Of a stretch of 64,000 nucleotides of DNA, positions 35,994 through 45,381 are shown in pieces. The position numbers and the translations under genes are program-made. This stretch comes from Nocardioides palaemonis (lineage in GTDB: Bacteria; Actinomycetota; Actinomycetes; Propionibacteriales; Nocardioidaceae): assembly GCF_018275325.1 (NCBI RefSeq), contig NZ_JAGVQR010000001.1:496001-560000 (forward strand). Direction: 5' to 3'. Each line of letters begins with the position of its first letter. The stretch's first letter is position 1. The notes beneath the pieces are model-generated. The model made no database searches and had not been told where the DNA came from. It saw only the letters and a list, made by a program, of their open reading frames with translations.

Positions 35994-36554
35994 ATGGACG
36001 ACGAGTCGGTGCTGCGAGGGGTGGGTCCGCGGCTGCGCCAGCTGCGGCTGGAGCGCGAGGCCACGCTGACGGACCTCGCCGAGGAGACCGGCATCTCGGT
36101 GAGCACGCTGTCGCGCCTGGAGTCGGGGCAGCGCAAGCCGACCCTCGAGCTGCTGCTCCCGCTCGCCCGCGCCCACCGGGTCGCGCTCGACGAGCTGGTC
36201 GACGCCCCCGAGACCGGCGACCCGCGGGTGCGCTCGAAGCCGATGGTCCGCCACGGGCGCACCTTCATCTCCCTCACCCGCCGCCCCGGCGGGCTGCAGT
36301 CGTTCAAGATGGTGATGCCGGTCGACGACGACCCCGCGCCCACGCTGCGCACCCACGAGGGCTACGAGTGGCTCTACGTCCTCAGCGGGCGGGTGCGGCT
36401 CCTCCTCGGCTCCCGCGACCTGGTGCTCGAGCCCGGCGAGGTCGTCGAGTTCGACACCCGCACCCCCCACTGGGTCGGCAACCCGGGGCCGACGCCGGCG
36501 GAGGTGCTGGCGATCTTCGGCCCGCAGGGGGAGCGGATGCACGTCCGGTCCTGA
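35994..36554 (+). CDS. Xre-family regulator with C-terminal cupin domain
   Basis: A 186-residue regulator. The helix-turn-helix (about 10-65) shows TLTDLAEETGISVSTLSRLESG. A cupin domain (about 105-180) carries H-E-GYEWLYVLSG and ends with TPHWVGNPG, the two cupin motifs; it probably binds a small ligand. It is divergent from the reductase-methyltransferase gene, and repeats between them suit autoregulation and control of that gene. Confidence 0.9.
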   Translation: MDDESVLRGVGPRLRQLRLEREATLTDLAEETGISVSTLSRLESGQRKPTLELLLPLARAHRVALDELVDAPETGDPRVRSKPMVRHGRTFISLTRRPGGLQSFKMVMPVDDDPAPTLRTHEGYEWLYVLSGRVRLLLGSRDLVLEPGEVVEFDTRTPHWVGNPGPTPAEVLAIFGPQGERMHVRS

Positions 36555-36595
36555 GGGGTGGTCCCGGTGACGGAGGCGGCTGGCACCGTGGACGC

Positions 36596-36808
36596 ATGGC
36601 GATCCGCACCGGCACGAGCGTGAAGTGGAAGTGGGGCTCCTCGTGGGCCGAGGGCACCGTGAAGGAGGTCCACCACGACGAGGTGTCCCGCACCACCAAG
36701 GGCGAGAAGGTCACCCGCAAGGGCAGCGACGACGACCCGGCCTACGTCATCGAGCAGGAGGACGGCACCACCGTCCTCAAGCTGCAGAGCGAGGTCGAGC
36801 GCGCCTGA
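36596..36808 (+). CDS. DUF2945/HVA1-type Tudor-like small protein
   Basis: A 70-residue protein. VKWKWGSSWAEGTVKEV starts near residue 9, followed by TRKGSDDDPAYVIEQ, the signature of hypervirulence-associated Tudor-like small proteins. The family has a small beta-barrel; its partner is unknown. It lies 22 nt before the photolyase gene and may be co-transcribed. Confidence 0.82.
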   Translation: MAIRTGTSVKWKWGSSWAEGTVKEVHHDEVSRTTKGEKVTRKGSDDDPAYVIEQEDGTTVLKLQSEVERA

Positions 36809-36830
36809 GCGCGCTCGCAGGCTCGCGACC

Positions 36831-38306
36831 ATGACCACCCGCTGGCTCTTCGGTGACCAGCTCGGGCCGCACTTCACCGACGACCACCGCGGTCCGCTGC
36901 TGATGGTGGAGTCGCGCGCGGTCTTCCGGCGCCGGCGCTTCCACCGGGCCAAGGCCCACCTCGTGCTCAGCGCGATGCGCCACCGCGCGGCCGAGTTCGG
37001 CGACCGGATGACCTACGCCCGCGCCGACACGTACGGCGAGGTGGTGCGTGAGGTCGACGGTGACGTCGAGGTCGTGCACCCGACGTCGTACGCCGCGCTC
37101 GGGCTGGTCGAGCGGCTCGGCGCGACCGTCCTGCCGCCGCGCGGCTTCGCGACGGCGCGCGAGGACTTCGAGCGCTGGGCCGAGGGCCGCGGCGCGAAGC
37201 GGCTCTTGATGGAGGACTTCTACCGCCGCGCCCGCCTCGCCCACGGCGTGCTCCTCGACGGCGGCGAGCCGGCCGGCGGGAGGTGGAACTTCGACCACGA
37301 CAACCGCGAGCCACCACCGAGGGGCGCGGCGTCGCTGGGCGTCGCCGACCCGTGGTGGCCCACCGAGGACGACGTCGACGCCGAGGTGCGCGACGACCTC
37401 GACCGCTGGGAGCGCGAGGAGGGGATCGAGACGATCGGCCGCGACGGTCCGCGCCGGTTCCCGGTGACCCGCCGCGAGGCGCTGGCCGCGCTCGACCACT
37501 TCGTCGAGCACCGGCTGCCGCACTTCGGCGCCCACGAGGACGCGATCCTCGAGGGCGACCCGTGGATGGCGCACAGCCTGGTCAGCGCCCCGCTCAACCT
37601 CGGCCTGCTCGATCCGCTGGAGGTCGTCGAGCGCGCGGAGGAGGCCTACCGCTCGGGCGGCGCGCCGATCTCGAGCGTCGAGGGGTTCGTGCGCCAGGTG
37701 ATCGGCTGGCGCGACTACGTCTGGCACACCTACTGGCACCAGGGCGACGCGTACCGCCGGGAGAACGCGCTGCGCGCCACCGAGCGGATGCCGCGGTGGT
37801 TCACCGACCTCGACGCCGCAGCGACCGACGCACGCTGCCTGTCGCACACGCTCGACCAGGTCGCCGAGCACGGCTGGGTCCACCACATCCCGCGGCTGAT
37901 GGTGCTGGGCTCGTACGCCCTGCAGCGCGGGTGGGCGCCGACCCAGGTCACCGACTGGTTCCACCGTGCGTTCGTCGACGGCTACGACTGGGTGATGGTG
38001 CCCAACATCGTCGGCATGTCGCAGCACGCCGACGGCGGCGTGATGATGACGAAGCCCTACACCTCGGGCGGCGCCTACATCAACAAGATGTCCGACCACT
38101 GCGGCTCGTGCCGCTTCGACCCGAAGGTGCGGGTGGGGGACGACGCCTGCCCCTTCACTGCGGGCTACTGGTGGTTCCTCGACCGCCATCGCGAGCGCTT
38201 CGCCGGCAACCACCGGATGTCGCGCGCGGTCAACGGCCTCGACCGCCTCTCCGACCTCGCTGAGCTGGTCGAGCAGGAGGACGCGCGCGGCAACCGGGCG
38301 CCCTGA
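36831..38306 (+). CDS. Deoxyribodipyrimidine photolyase-related protein, FeS-containing (PhrB-like)
   Basis: A 491-residue flavoprotein. RWLFGDQLGP at the N-terminus is the photolyase Rossmann entry, and WRDYVWHTYW and YALQRGW belong to the FAD-binding half. Four cysteines for an iron-sulfur cluster are present: one in DARCLSH and three in HCGSCRF...DACPF. PhrB-type enzymes repair (6-4) photoproducts using light; that substrate is inferred. The length matches the family. Confidence 0.87.
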   Translation: MTTRWLFGDQLGPHFTDDHRGPLLMVESRAVFRRRRFHRAKAHLVLSAMRHRAAEFGDRMTYARADTYGEVVREVDGDVEVVHPTSYAALGLVERLGATVLPPRGFATAREDFERWAEGRGAKRLLMEDFYRRARLAHGVLLDGGEPAGGRWNFDHDNREPPPRGAASLGVADPWWPTEDDVDAEVRDDLDRWEREEGIETIGRDGPRRFPVTRREALAALDHFVEHRLPHFGAHEDAILEGDPWMAHSLVSAPLNLGLLDPLEVVERAEEAYRSGGAPISSVEGFVRQVIGWRDYVWHTYWHQGDAYRRENALRATERMPRWFTDLDAAATDARCLSHTLDQVAEHGWVHHIPRLMVLGSYALQRGWAPTQVTDWFHRAFVDGYDWVMVPNIVGMSQHADGGVMMTKPYTSGGAYINKMSDHCGSCRFDPKVRVGDDACPFTAGYWWFLDRHRERFAGNHRMSRAVNGLDRLSDLAELVEQEDARGNRAP

Positions 38307-38313
38307 GGCTCAC

Positions 38314-38319
38314 TAGGCT
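38314..38319 (+). promoter_or_regulatory. Candidate -10 element upstream of the AIM24 gene
   Basis: TAGGCT lies between the photolyase stop and the AIM24 ATG (38366), about 46 nt before it. It matches the same hexamer before other genes in this window. No clear -35 box is seen. Confidence 0.35.
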
Positions 38320-38365
38320 CGTCCGCACCGACGGCCAGCGGGGCCGTCGACGACGAGGGGACACC

Positions 38366-39048
38366 ATGCGCAGCGAGCTGTTCGACCAGGCCAACCAGGA
38401 GAGCACCACCACCGAGCGGTTCAGCCTCCACCACGCAAGACGCTGCGCGCCGTGCTCGGCGAGCCGGTGCTCGCCGCCAAGGGCGCGATGGTCGCCTACC
38501 AGGGCCAGGTCACCTTCGAGCACAAGTCGGCCGGCTCCCTCGGCAAGATGATGCGGCGCCTCGTGACGTCCGAGGACACCCCGCTGATGACCGTGTCGGG
38601 CCAGGGCGAGGTGTTCTTCGCCGACACGGCCAAGGACGTCTTCCTGGTGGCGCTCGAGGGGGACGGGCTGTCGGTCAACGGCACCGCGCTGCTCGCGATG
38701 GACGCGACGCTCGACTACGACGTGCACCGGGTCAAGGGCGCCGGGATGATGAGCGGCGGCATGTTCAACACGCTGATCCAGGGCCACGGCACGGTCGCGC
38801 TCACCAGCGACGGCCAGCCGCTGATCCTCGACTGCTCGCAGACCCCGACCTACGTCGACATCAACGCCGCGGTCTGCTGGTCGGCCAACCTGGTCCCGCA
38901 GGTCGTCAGCTCGATGAACATGCGCTCGATGCTGCGCGGCGGGACCGGCGAGGCGTTCCAGTACGCCTTCTCCGGACCCGGGTTCGTCGTGGTGCAGCCG
39001 TCCGAGGGTCCGGTCGTCCCGCCCCACAGCCACGGCTCGGGCAGCTGA
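38366..39048 (+). pseudogene. AIM24 family gene with an N-terminal frameshift
   Basis: An ATG at 38366 starts the usual family N-terminus (MRSELFDQ...FSL). The conserved body, LGEPVLAAKGAMVAYQG onward, is in another frame, and the switch is near 38430-38441. The body ends with FSGPGFVVVQPSEG and a stop at 39048. The body alone could be translated from GTG 38452 as 198 residues. AIM24-like proteins form beta-rich folds of unknown bacterial function. The disruption may be a real mutation or a sequence error. Confidence 0.65.
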
Positions 39049-39120
39049 CGCGGCATGGGGCGGGCGCTCGCCCGACCGCCCGCCCGCCCGCCCGCCCCAC
39101 GGCGTACTCCGCACCCGGGG

Positions 39121-39160
39121 TTCGTGCTTCGCACCCGAGATCGCGGGTGCGAAGCACGAA
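39121..39160. terminator. Perfect 17-bp stem hairpin between convergent genes
   Basis: A perfect 17-bp inverted repeat (39121-39137 with 39144-39160) around a 6-nt loop AGATCG. It lies between the convergent AIM24 and endonuclease I genes, so a bidirectional terminator is likely, though no T-tract follows. It is a very long perfect stem for this role. Confidence 0.6.
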
Positions 39161-39161
39161 G

Positions 39162-39181
39162 GTCCCCGGATATCCGGGGAC
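39162..39181. repeat. Perfect 20-bp palindrome next to the terminator hairpin
   Basis: GTCCCCGGAT followed directly by its reverse complement, without a spacer, one base after the 17-bp hairpin. It could extend the terminator or bind a dimeric protein. The stop of the endonuclease I gene lies 19 nt further on. Confidence 0.5.
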
Positions 39182-39199
39182 TTCGGGTCGAGCCCGCGA

Positions 39200-40360
39200 T
39201 CAGTTCCAGATCGCCGCAGCCCACTCCGGGTGGTCGATGAACGGGTTCCGGTTGCCCTGCCACTGCGAGTAGATGCGGTCATTGCGGCGCATCTCGAAGG
39301 CGTCGACGGGGTCGGCGGCGTTCCACTGCAGCAGCACGTCGACGTCGCCGATGCGCGGGACGGCGCTGCCGGAGACGGTGCTCAGCTCGAGGTCCTGGAA
39401 GCCGTCGTCGCCGTTGTAGCGCACCGCCATGTAGAACAGCATCCTCGCCACGTCGCCCTTGACCGCGTCGCGCGGCTCGAAGGAGTCGGAGTCGGTCCAG
39501 CAGTCGGTGCAGCCGGAGACCGCGGAGCCGCCGTTGTCGAAGTCCTTGTTGCCGCGGGTGCCGTTGACGGTGACGTCCTCGGGGCGCAGGTGGTGCAGGT
39601 CGGTGCCCGGTCCGGCGCTGGTGGTGAAGCCGCCGCGCGACTGGGCGAAGACGTGCTCACGGTTCCACTGCCCCGTGCCGCCGCCGTTGTTCGTCTTGGC
39701 GATCGAGCGGCCGGTGTAGAGCTCGATGACGTTGTTGGTGTTGTCGGGGTCCTGGTCGGTGTCCTTCAGCGCGGTCCACACGGTGTCGTAGGAGACGGCC
39801 GTGTTGCCGTCGATGATGTCGTGGAGCGAGCTCTTGAGCGCCGCGCCGGTCTTGCCGATCGCGGGTGCGTAGTAGGTGCTGTCGTACGGCCCGCTGCCGC
39901 CGGTGGGCGGCGGGTCGGTGGGCGTGGTGCCGCCGGCCAGCGCGAAGGCCGAGGTGCTGGTCATCCCGGGGTGGGAGAAGTACGCCGAGAGCGTCCCCGT
40001 CACGTCGACCTGCTTGCCCATCAGCGACGGGTTCGACTGCAGGCCCCACTGGGAGCGGAACGCGCTGGGGATCTGGACGTAGAGCATGGAGGACGTGCTC
40101 GTCTGCGAGGCGGAGTCGGCGATCGCGAGCGCGAAGTCGTTGGGGAAGCCGGAGCGGACGACCGTGCTGGTGGCCGTCGGCTGCCCCACGACGTAGCCGC
40201 GGACGGTCTGGGACGCGCCGGTCTGCTGGCCGATGGCCTGGCTGACGGTGAGGGGGGTGGCTGCCCGGGCCGGCGAGGACACCGACGGGAGGACGAGCAG
40301 GACGAGGGTGGTCACGAGGGCGGCCGCGAGCGACCGACCCTTCCCGAGATGAAGAGTCAT
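39200..40360 (-). CDS. Secreted endonuclease I family nuclease with N-terminal DUF6359 domain
   Basis: A 386-residue protein from ATG 40360. The signal peptide (about 1-34) ends near PARAAT. An OB-like DUF6359 region (about 37-140) has ASQTVRGYVVG, then a Pro/Gly linker, then endonuclease I (about 160-386) with GQWNREHVFAQSRGG and DLHHLRPEDVTVN, the His-metal active site. It degrades DNA outside the cell, probably for nutrient uptake. It is divergent from the conservon across 240 nt. Confidence 0.88.
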   Translation of the reverse strand: MTLHLGKGRSLAAALVTTLVLLVLPSVSSPARAATPLTVSQAIGQQTGASQTVRGYVVGQPTATSTVVRSGFPNDFALAIADSASQTSTSSMLYVQIPSAFRSQWGLQSNPSLMGKQVDVTGTLSAYFSHPGMTSTSAFALAGGTTPTDPPPTGGSGPYDSTYYAPAIGKTGAALKSSLHDIIDGNTAVSYDTVWTALKDTDQDPDNTNNVIELYTGRSIAKTNNGGGTGQWNREHVFAQSRGGFTTSAGPGTDLHHLRPEDVTVNGTRGNKDFDNGGSAVSGCTDCWTDSDSFEPRDAVKGDVARMLFYMAVRYNGDDGFQDLELSTVSGSAVPRIGDVDVLLQWNAADPVDAFEMRRNDRIYSQWQGNRNPFIDHPEWAAAIWN

Positions 40361-40600
40361 GGCGGGGAGCCTGCCGCAACCTCTCCCGGGAGGGAAGGGG
40401 GACGCGCTCGCGGTCACCCACGCGTCGACTCGTCGTCGCCGGGGCGTCACCCCCGCACGTTGACGATCCACATACACCTTCGAGACACAGTTCTGGGAAA
40501 ACGCCACGGAATGTCGCGCAGATCCCTAAGTTGAGTTTGCTCCGGTCCAGACCGAAGCGCTCGTTTCGTCGTCGAATCGCTCACGTATCGCGAGGCACAC

Positions 40601-43600
40601 ATGACTCAGGATGCAGCCACCACCCGCCAGGGTGCGGCCAGCACGGTCGCCGGCTGGCCGCTGCGCCGCAAGATCGCGCTCGCCCTGGCGATCCCGCTGC
40701 TGCTCGCCGCCCTCCTCGGTGGCCTGCGGGTCCAGAACGACCTCGCGGACTCGCGCAGCGCGTCGAGCAGCGCCAACCAGGTGACGATCATCCAGCCCGC
40801 CGTCGACTACCTGACCGCCGCGGAGACCGCCATGGTCGCCGCGCAGTCCGACAGCGCGGCCAGCCAGGGCGACCTGATCGACGCCATCGACGACATCACC
40901 ACCGACGCCGACGCCCTCGAGCAGGCCCGCGACAGCGCCGACCTCACCGACCTCCAGGCCGCCCACGTCAACGCGCTGCTCGACCTCAGCCAGGCCATCC
41001 GCGGCGAGGGCGCCGAGGACCTCGGCCCCGCGACCTGGATCGCCCTGGTGCGCCAGCTCGAGTCGAGCGTGTCGCAGCTGATCACCAGCGTCAACGCCGC
41101 CCAGGACACGCCGGAGCCCCGGCTCGAGCAGATCTCGCAGGCGATGAGCGGCCGGCTCTCCCTCGCCATGCAGCAGGGACTGCTCGCCACCACGCTCTCG
41201 CAGTCGAGCTCGCAGGAGCTGTTCTCGGAGGTCGGCGTGGAGGCGGCGGCCATCGACCGTCTCGCCGGCTCGGTCACCGGCGCCGAGGCGCAGACCGCCG
41301 AGCTCCGCACGCAGAACACCCGCCACGCCGGGCAGATCCGCGACAACTCCGCCACGAACCTCGACGGCCGCGACGCCTACGCGCCCTACGACCAGATCAC
41401 CGCCAAGCTGCTCAAGGGCGTGACCGCGTCGCTCAACGAGGCCGCCTCCGACGCCCGCCGCAACGCCATCCTCGGTGCCGCGCTGGTCCTGCTGGCCCTC
41501 GCCGTCGCGGTCGCCATCGCGCTCTACATCGCGCGCAGCCTCCTCGAGCCGATCGGCCGCGTCCGCGAGGGCGCCCTGGCCGTGGCCCGCCACCGCCTGC
41601 CCGACGCGGTCGCCCGGATCCGCGCGGGCCAGGAGCCCGAGCCGATCAAGACGATCGACGTCACCACCAACGAGGAGATCGGCCAGGTCGCCCGAGCGGT
41701 CGACGACCTCCACCGCCAGGCCATCCACCTCGCGTCGGGCGAGGCCCAGCTCCGCCAGACCGTCAACGCGATGTTCGTGACGCTCTCGCGCCGGTCCAAC
41801 TCGCTGGTCAACCAGCAGCTGGCCCAGATCGAGCGCCTCGAGCACGACGAGGAGGACCCCAAGCGCCTCGAGTCGCTGTTCCGCCTCGACCACCTCGCCT
41901 CGCGCATGCGTCGTACGGCCGACTCGCTGCTGATCCTCGCCGACGCCCCGAACCGCGCTGCCGGGTCGTTCAGCCTCACCATCGGCGAGGCCCTGCAGGC
42001 CGCGACGTCGGGCGTGCAGGACTACCAGCGGGTGCAGATCCTGTCGCACCTCGCCACCCGCGTCGGCGAGGACGCCGCCGCCGACCTGGTGCACCTGCTC
42101 ACCGAGCTGGTCGACAACGCGCTCACCTACTCCCCGCCGACCGAGCCGGTCCGGCTCGCCGCCAAGCTCCAGGGCGACGGCGTGGCGATCACCATCACCG
42201 ACTCCGGCCTCGGGGTGCCGCCGGCCGAGCTCGAGCAGCTCAACCGCGACCTCGAGCACGGCGCGGAGGCGACGCCCGACACCGCCCGCCGGATGGGCCT
42301 GTTCGTGGTCTCGCGCCTCGCCGAGCGCCACGGCATCGTCGTGACCCTCGACCGCAACCCGGGTGGTGGCATGACGGCGACCGTCGCGCTGCCGGCCCCG
42401 GTGCTGCCGGACCTGCCGCAGACCTCGGTCGCGCCGGCCCAGGGTGCAGAGTCCCTCGAGTCGCCCGTGCGCCTGCCGGAGCCGGAGGCCGTCGAGGCGC
42501 CGACCGTGCCGACCGAGCCCAAGCGCAGCAGCCGGACCCTGAGCCGCGCCGAGCGGGCCGAGGCCAAGGCCGCGTCGAAGGCAGCCGCCAAGGCGGAGAA
42601 GGCGGAGAAGGCGGAGAAGGCCGAGGCCGAGAAGGCCCAGAAGGCCGCGAAGCCCGAGCAGCCCGTGACGGTCGAGGAGCCGGCGACCGCCCCGGTCGCC
42701 GAGGCCGCCCCTGCCGCGTCCGAGCCCACGCCGGACCGTCCGCCGCTGGAGAGCCTGCTGCCGCGCCGCGAGCCCGGCGCCAACATGCCCCGCACCGGAG
42801 CCGACGCGTTCCTGCCGCCGGAGACCTCCGGCGCGACCGGTCCGCTCTTCGGCAAGCGCTCCACGCCGAGCACGCCGACCTCCGAGTCGTCGTCCGACGC
42901 CGCCGACGCTGCCGCGGAGCCGGCCGCCTCGACCGCGCCCGACGCGGCCGAGAAGGTCGCCCCGGTGGTCCCGATCACCGCGCTCGCCTCGCGGCAGCGT
43001 GCCCAGGCCGAGGAGGCGCGCTCCGCCACGCCCGAGGTCGAGGCGGAGCCCGAGGTCGCAGAGCCCGAGGTCGCGGTCGACCGGACGCCGGACCCGCTCA
43101 CCGACCCGCTCCCCGAGGAGCCGGCCGCCGAGGCCGAGCCCCAGGTCGAGGAGCCGGTCGTCGAGGAGCCGGTCGTCGAGGAGCCTGTCGTCGAGGAGCC
43201 TGTCGTCGAGGAGCCTGTCGTCGAGGAGCCTGTCGTCGAGGAGCCTGTCGTCCAGGAGCCCGTCGCCGAGGAGCCCCCGGTCGAGCAGGTGGCGGCGCAC
43301 GCGGACGAGGACGACCTCGAGGTGGACGCGGCCGACCCGCTCGGTCTCGACACGCCCCGTGAGCCCGTCGCCGTCGAGCCGGAGCCCGTCGAGCCGGAGC
43401 CCGAGCCCGTCGCCGTCGAGCCGGAGCCCGAGCCCGTCGCCGTCGAGCCGGAGCCCGAGCCGGAGCCCGTCGCCGTCGAGCCGGAGCCGGAGCCGGAGCC
43501 CGAGCCGGAGCCGCAGCTCGAGCCGGCCGTCGCGCTCAACGGTGCCGCCAACGGTGCCGCCAACGGTGCGCTGCCGACGCGTACGCCCGGCGCCGCCGCC

Positions 43601-43984
43601 GAGATCAACCGCGACATGCCCGGCCTGCCGAGCTCCTCGGAGCCGGTCCGGGTGGGCGGCGACTCGCCGATCTTCAAGTCGATGCGGTCGGGCTGGCTGA
43701 CCGGCGACGCGACCCAGATCCACGAGACCGAGGTCGACCGCGGCTGGGAGATCGCCGAGCACGTGGCCGAGGAGGTCCCGGTGCCGGCGGCCACGCCGAG
43801 CGGACTTCCGCGACGTGCCCCCGGAGAGCGCCTGGTGCCGGGTAGCGTGACCCCGCCCACAGCCGCCAAGACGCGTGACCCCGAAGCCATCAGGCGTCGG
43901 CTCCAGGCCCACTCCGCGGGAGTGTCCCGCGGACGACGAGCAGCCCAAAGTTCCCCCCAGCACACGGAAGCAGGCCCCGCATGA
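40601..43984 (+). CDS. cvnA: Conservon CvnA: membrane histidine-kinase-like sensor
   Basis: A 1127-residue protein. TM helices lie at about 20-40 and 290-312 around an extracellular sensor, followed by HAMP. The dimerisation-like segment [12 protein letters not shown] (about 425) and the ATPase domain with [11 protein letters not shown] (about 502) and GLGVPPAE follow. The C-terminal half is a long acidic Glu/Pro/Val/Ala tail with repeats at 43145-43280. In conservons the CvnA protein sits at the membrane and signals through CvnB-D; the ligand is unknown. It overlaps CvnB by 4 nt. Confidence 0.88.
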   Translation: MTQDAATTRQGAASTVAGWPLRRKIALALAIPLLLAALLGGLRVQNDLADSRSASSSANQVTIIQPAVDYLTAAETAMVAAQSDSAASQGDLIDAIDDITTDADALEQARDSADLTDLQAAHVNALLDLSQAIRGEGAEDLGPATWIALVRQLESSVSQLITSVNAAQDTPEPRLEQISQAMSGRLSLAMQQGLLATTLSQSSSQELFSEVGVEAAAIDRLAGSVTGAEAQTAELRTQNTRHAGQIRDNSATNLDGRDAYAPYDQITAKLLKGVTASLNEAASDARRNAILGAALVLLALAVAVAIALYIARSLLEPIGRVREGALAVARHRLPDAVARIRAGQEPEPIKTIDVTTNEEIGQVARAVDDLHRQAIHLASGEAQLRQTVNAMFVTLSRRSNSLVNQQLAQIERLEHDEEDPKRLESLFRLDHLASRMRRTADSLLILADAPNRAAGSFSLTIGEALQAATSGVQDYQRVQILSHLATRVGEDAAADLVHLLTELVDNALTYSPPTEPVRLAAKLQGDGVAITITDSGLGVPPAELEQLNRDLEHGAEATPDTARRMGLFVVSRLAERHGIVVTLDRNPGGGMTATVALPAPVLPDLPQTSVAPAQGAESLESPVRLPEPEAVEAPTVPTEPKRSSRTLSRAERAEAKAASKAAAKAEKAEKAEKAEAEKAQKAAKPEQPVTVEEPATAPVAEAAPAASEPTPDRPPLESLLPRREPGANMPRTGADAFLPPETSGATGPLFGKRSTPSTPTSESSSDAADAAAEPAASTAPDAAEKVAPVVPITALASRQRAQAEEARSATPEVEAEPEVAEPEVAVDRTPDPLTDPLPEEPAAEAEPQVEEPVVEEPVVEEPVVEEPVVEEPVVEEPVVEEPVVQEPVAEEPPVEQVAAHADEDDLEVDAADPLGLDTPREPVAVEPEPVEPEPEPVAVEPEPEPVAVEPEPEPEPVAVEPEPEPEPEPEPQLEPAVALNGAANGAANGALPTRTPGAAAEINRDMPGLPSSSEPVRVGGDSPIFKSMRSGWLTGDATQIHETEVDRGWEIAEHVAEEVPVPAATPSGLPRRAPGERLVPGSVTPPTAAKTRDPEAIRRRLQAHSAGVSRGRRAAQSSPQHTEAGPA
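43145..43280 (+). repeat. In-frame 15-bp tandem repeat in cvnA
   Basis: About nine units of a 15-bp repeat, GAGGAGCCTGTCGTC with variations, encode the pentapeptide EEPVV. A second degenerate set encoding [10 protein letters not shown] follows to about 43520. Such tracts change length easily by slippage. Confidence 0.85.
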
Positions 43985-44418
43985 GCTACGAATCCTCCGC
44001 CGCCGTTCCCAGCGCCACCGCTGCGGACGACCGCGACCTCGACTGGGTGATGTCGCGGTTCGTCGAGGAAGTCCCCGACGCCGCGCACGCGATCCTGGTC
44101 TCCGCCGACGGCCTGCTGATGGCCTCGAGCACGAGCATCCCCGGTGAGCGCGCCGAGCAGGTGGCCGCCGTCTCCTCCGGTCTGGCGAGCCTCGCGGTCG
44201 GTGCCGCGCGCCTGTTCGAGGGCGGCTCGGTCATGCAGACCATCGTCGAGATGGAGATGGGCTTCCTGATGCTCATGAGCGTCGGTGACGGGTCGAACCT
44301 GACCGTGCTCACCACCGAGGAGGCCGACATCGGCCAGGTGGGCTACGAGATGGCCCTCCTCGTGGACCGTGTGGGACGTACCGTCGAGGCCCAGGCCCGC
44401 GTCGGTACGGGCGGCTGA
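43981..44418 (+). CDS. cvnB: Conservon CvnB: roadblock/LC7 domain protein
   Basis: A 145-residue protein. [21 protein letters not shown] (about 20-40) and GLLMASS are roadblock/LC7 signatures, and LLVDRVG lies at the C-terminus. It probably acts as a partner or regulator of the CvnD GTPase. It begins at an ATGA overlap with CvnA, showing translational coupling. Confidence 0.93.
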   Translation: MSYESSAAVPSATAADDRDLDWVMSRFVEEVPDAAHAILVSADGLLMASSTSIPGERAEQVAAVSSGLASLAVGAARLFEGGSVMQTIVEMEMGFLMLMSVGDGSNLTVLTTEEADIGQVGYEMALLVDRVGRTVEAQARVGTGG

Positions 44419-44432
44419 CCGGAGCTCCGGGC

Positions 44433-44801
44433 ATGACGCCGCCAGTCGAGCCGGAGGACGAGGGCTACCGCCCTCGGCTGATCCGGTCGTACACCATCAC
44501 CGCTGGGCGGACGGCGACCACCGTCGACCTGCCCATGGAGGCCACGCTGCGCCTCCAGGCCGGTGCGGAGGCGCCCGTCCTCACCCCCTCTGCCGCGCAG
44601 GTCCTCGAGGTCTGCGACCGGCGATCCGTAGCCGAGGTGTCGGCGCTGACCAAGATGCCGATCGGCGTCACCCGGGTGCTGCTGGGTGACCTGATCGAGC
44701 AGGGCCTGGTCCGGATCCAGGCCACCATCACCGAGAAGACGTCGACAGATGAGCGTCTCGAGCTCATCGAAAGGACCCTCCGTGGACTTCGAAACTACTA
44801 A
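44433..44801 (+). CDS. cvnC: Conservon CvnC: DUF742 protein
   Basis: A 122-residue protein. VRPYxxTxGRT-like RLIRSYTITAGRT opens the domain (about 15-27), and the C-terminal half is winged-helix-like with LTKMPIGVTRVLLGDLIEQGLV. Its role in the complex is not established. The gene starts 14 nt after CvnB and overlaps CvnD by about 20 nt. Confidence 0.92.
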   Translation: MTPPVEPEDEGYRPRLIRSYTITAGRTATTVDLPMEATLRLQAGAEAPVLTPSAAQVLEVCDRRSVAEVSALTKMPIGVTRVLLGDLIEQGLVRIQATITEKTSTDERLELIERTLRGLRNY

Positions 44802-45378
44802 GGCACAGCGAGCGGCTGCGTCGACGAAGATCGTCATCGCAGGCGGCTTCGGCGTCGGCAAGTCGACGCTCGTCGGCGCCGTCTCGGAGATCGACCCGCT
44901 GCGCACCGAGGCACTCGTGACCAACGAGTCCGAGGGCGTCGACGACCTCGCCGCCGTGCCGACCAAGGCGACCACCACGGTCGCCATGGACTTCGGCCGC
45001 CTGACCCTGGCCGAGGACCTGGTCCTCTACCTGTTCGGCACGCCCGGACAGCGCCGCTTCTGGTTCATGTGGGACGACCTGTGCCGCGGCGCCATCGGCG
45101 CCATCGTGCTGGTCGACGTCGCCCGCCTCGACGAGTCGTTCTCGCCGCTGGACTACTTCGAGTCCAAGGGCATCCCGTTCATCGTCGCGGTCAACGAGTT
45201 CGACGGCGTCCCGCGCTACCCCGCCTCGGAGATCGCGGCTGCGCTCGCGCTGCCGCCCGAGGTGCCGATCATCAGCCTGGACGCCCGCGACCGCGAGCAG
45301 GCCAAGGGCGCGCTCGTGAAGATCACCGAATACGCCCTCATGCGACTGCGCGAGTCGCTCACCGTGAATGCGAACTGA
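44782..45378 (+). CDS. cvnD: Conservon CvnD: small GTP-binding protein
   Basis: A 198-residue GTPase. GTG 44782 is chosen because AAAGGA precedes it and family members begin with VDF-like residues; ATG 44749 is the alternative. The P-loop is GGFGVGKST, switch-II-like FGTPGQ follows, and NEFD replaces the usual NKxD, as in family members. It is the output switch of the conservon, likely acting at the membrane with CvnA-C. Confidence 0.92.
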   Translation: MDFETTKAQRAAASTKIVIAGGFGVGKSTLVGAVSEIDPLRTEALVTNESEGVDDLAAVPTKATTTVAMDFGRLTLAEDLVLYLFGTPGQRRFWFMWDDLCRGAIGAIVLVDVARLDESFSPLDYFESKGIPFIVAVNEFDGVPRYPASEIAAALALPPEVPIISLDARDREQAKGALVKITEYALMRLRESLTVNAN

Positions 45379-45381
45379 CCC

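Noticed and set aside
39077..39100. CGCC/CCCG run as a regulatory site
   Set aside because: It is a simple GC microsatellite in an intergenic gap with no supporting context.
40526..43963. A 1145-residue minus-strand open frame
   Set aside because: It is the antisense shadow of CvnA, which has clear kinase motifs; the shadow is Gly/Arg/Leu repeats.
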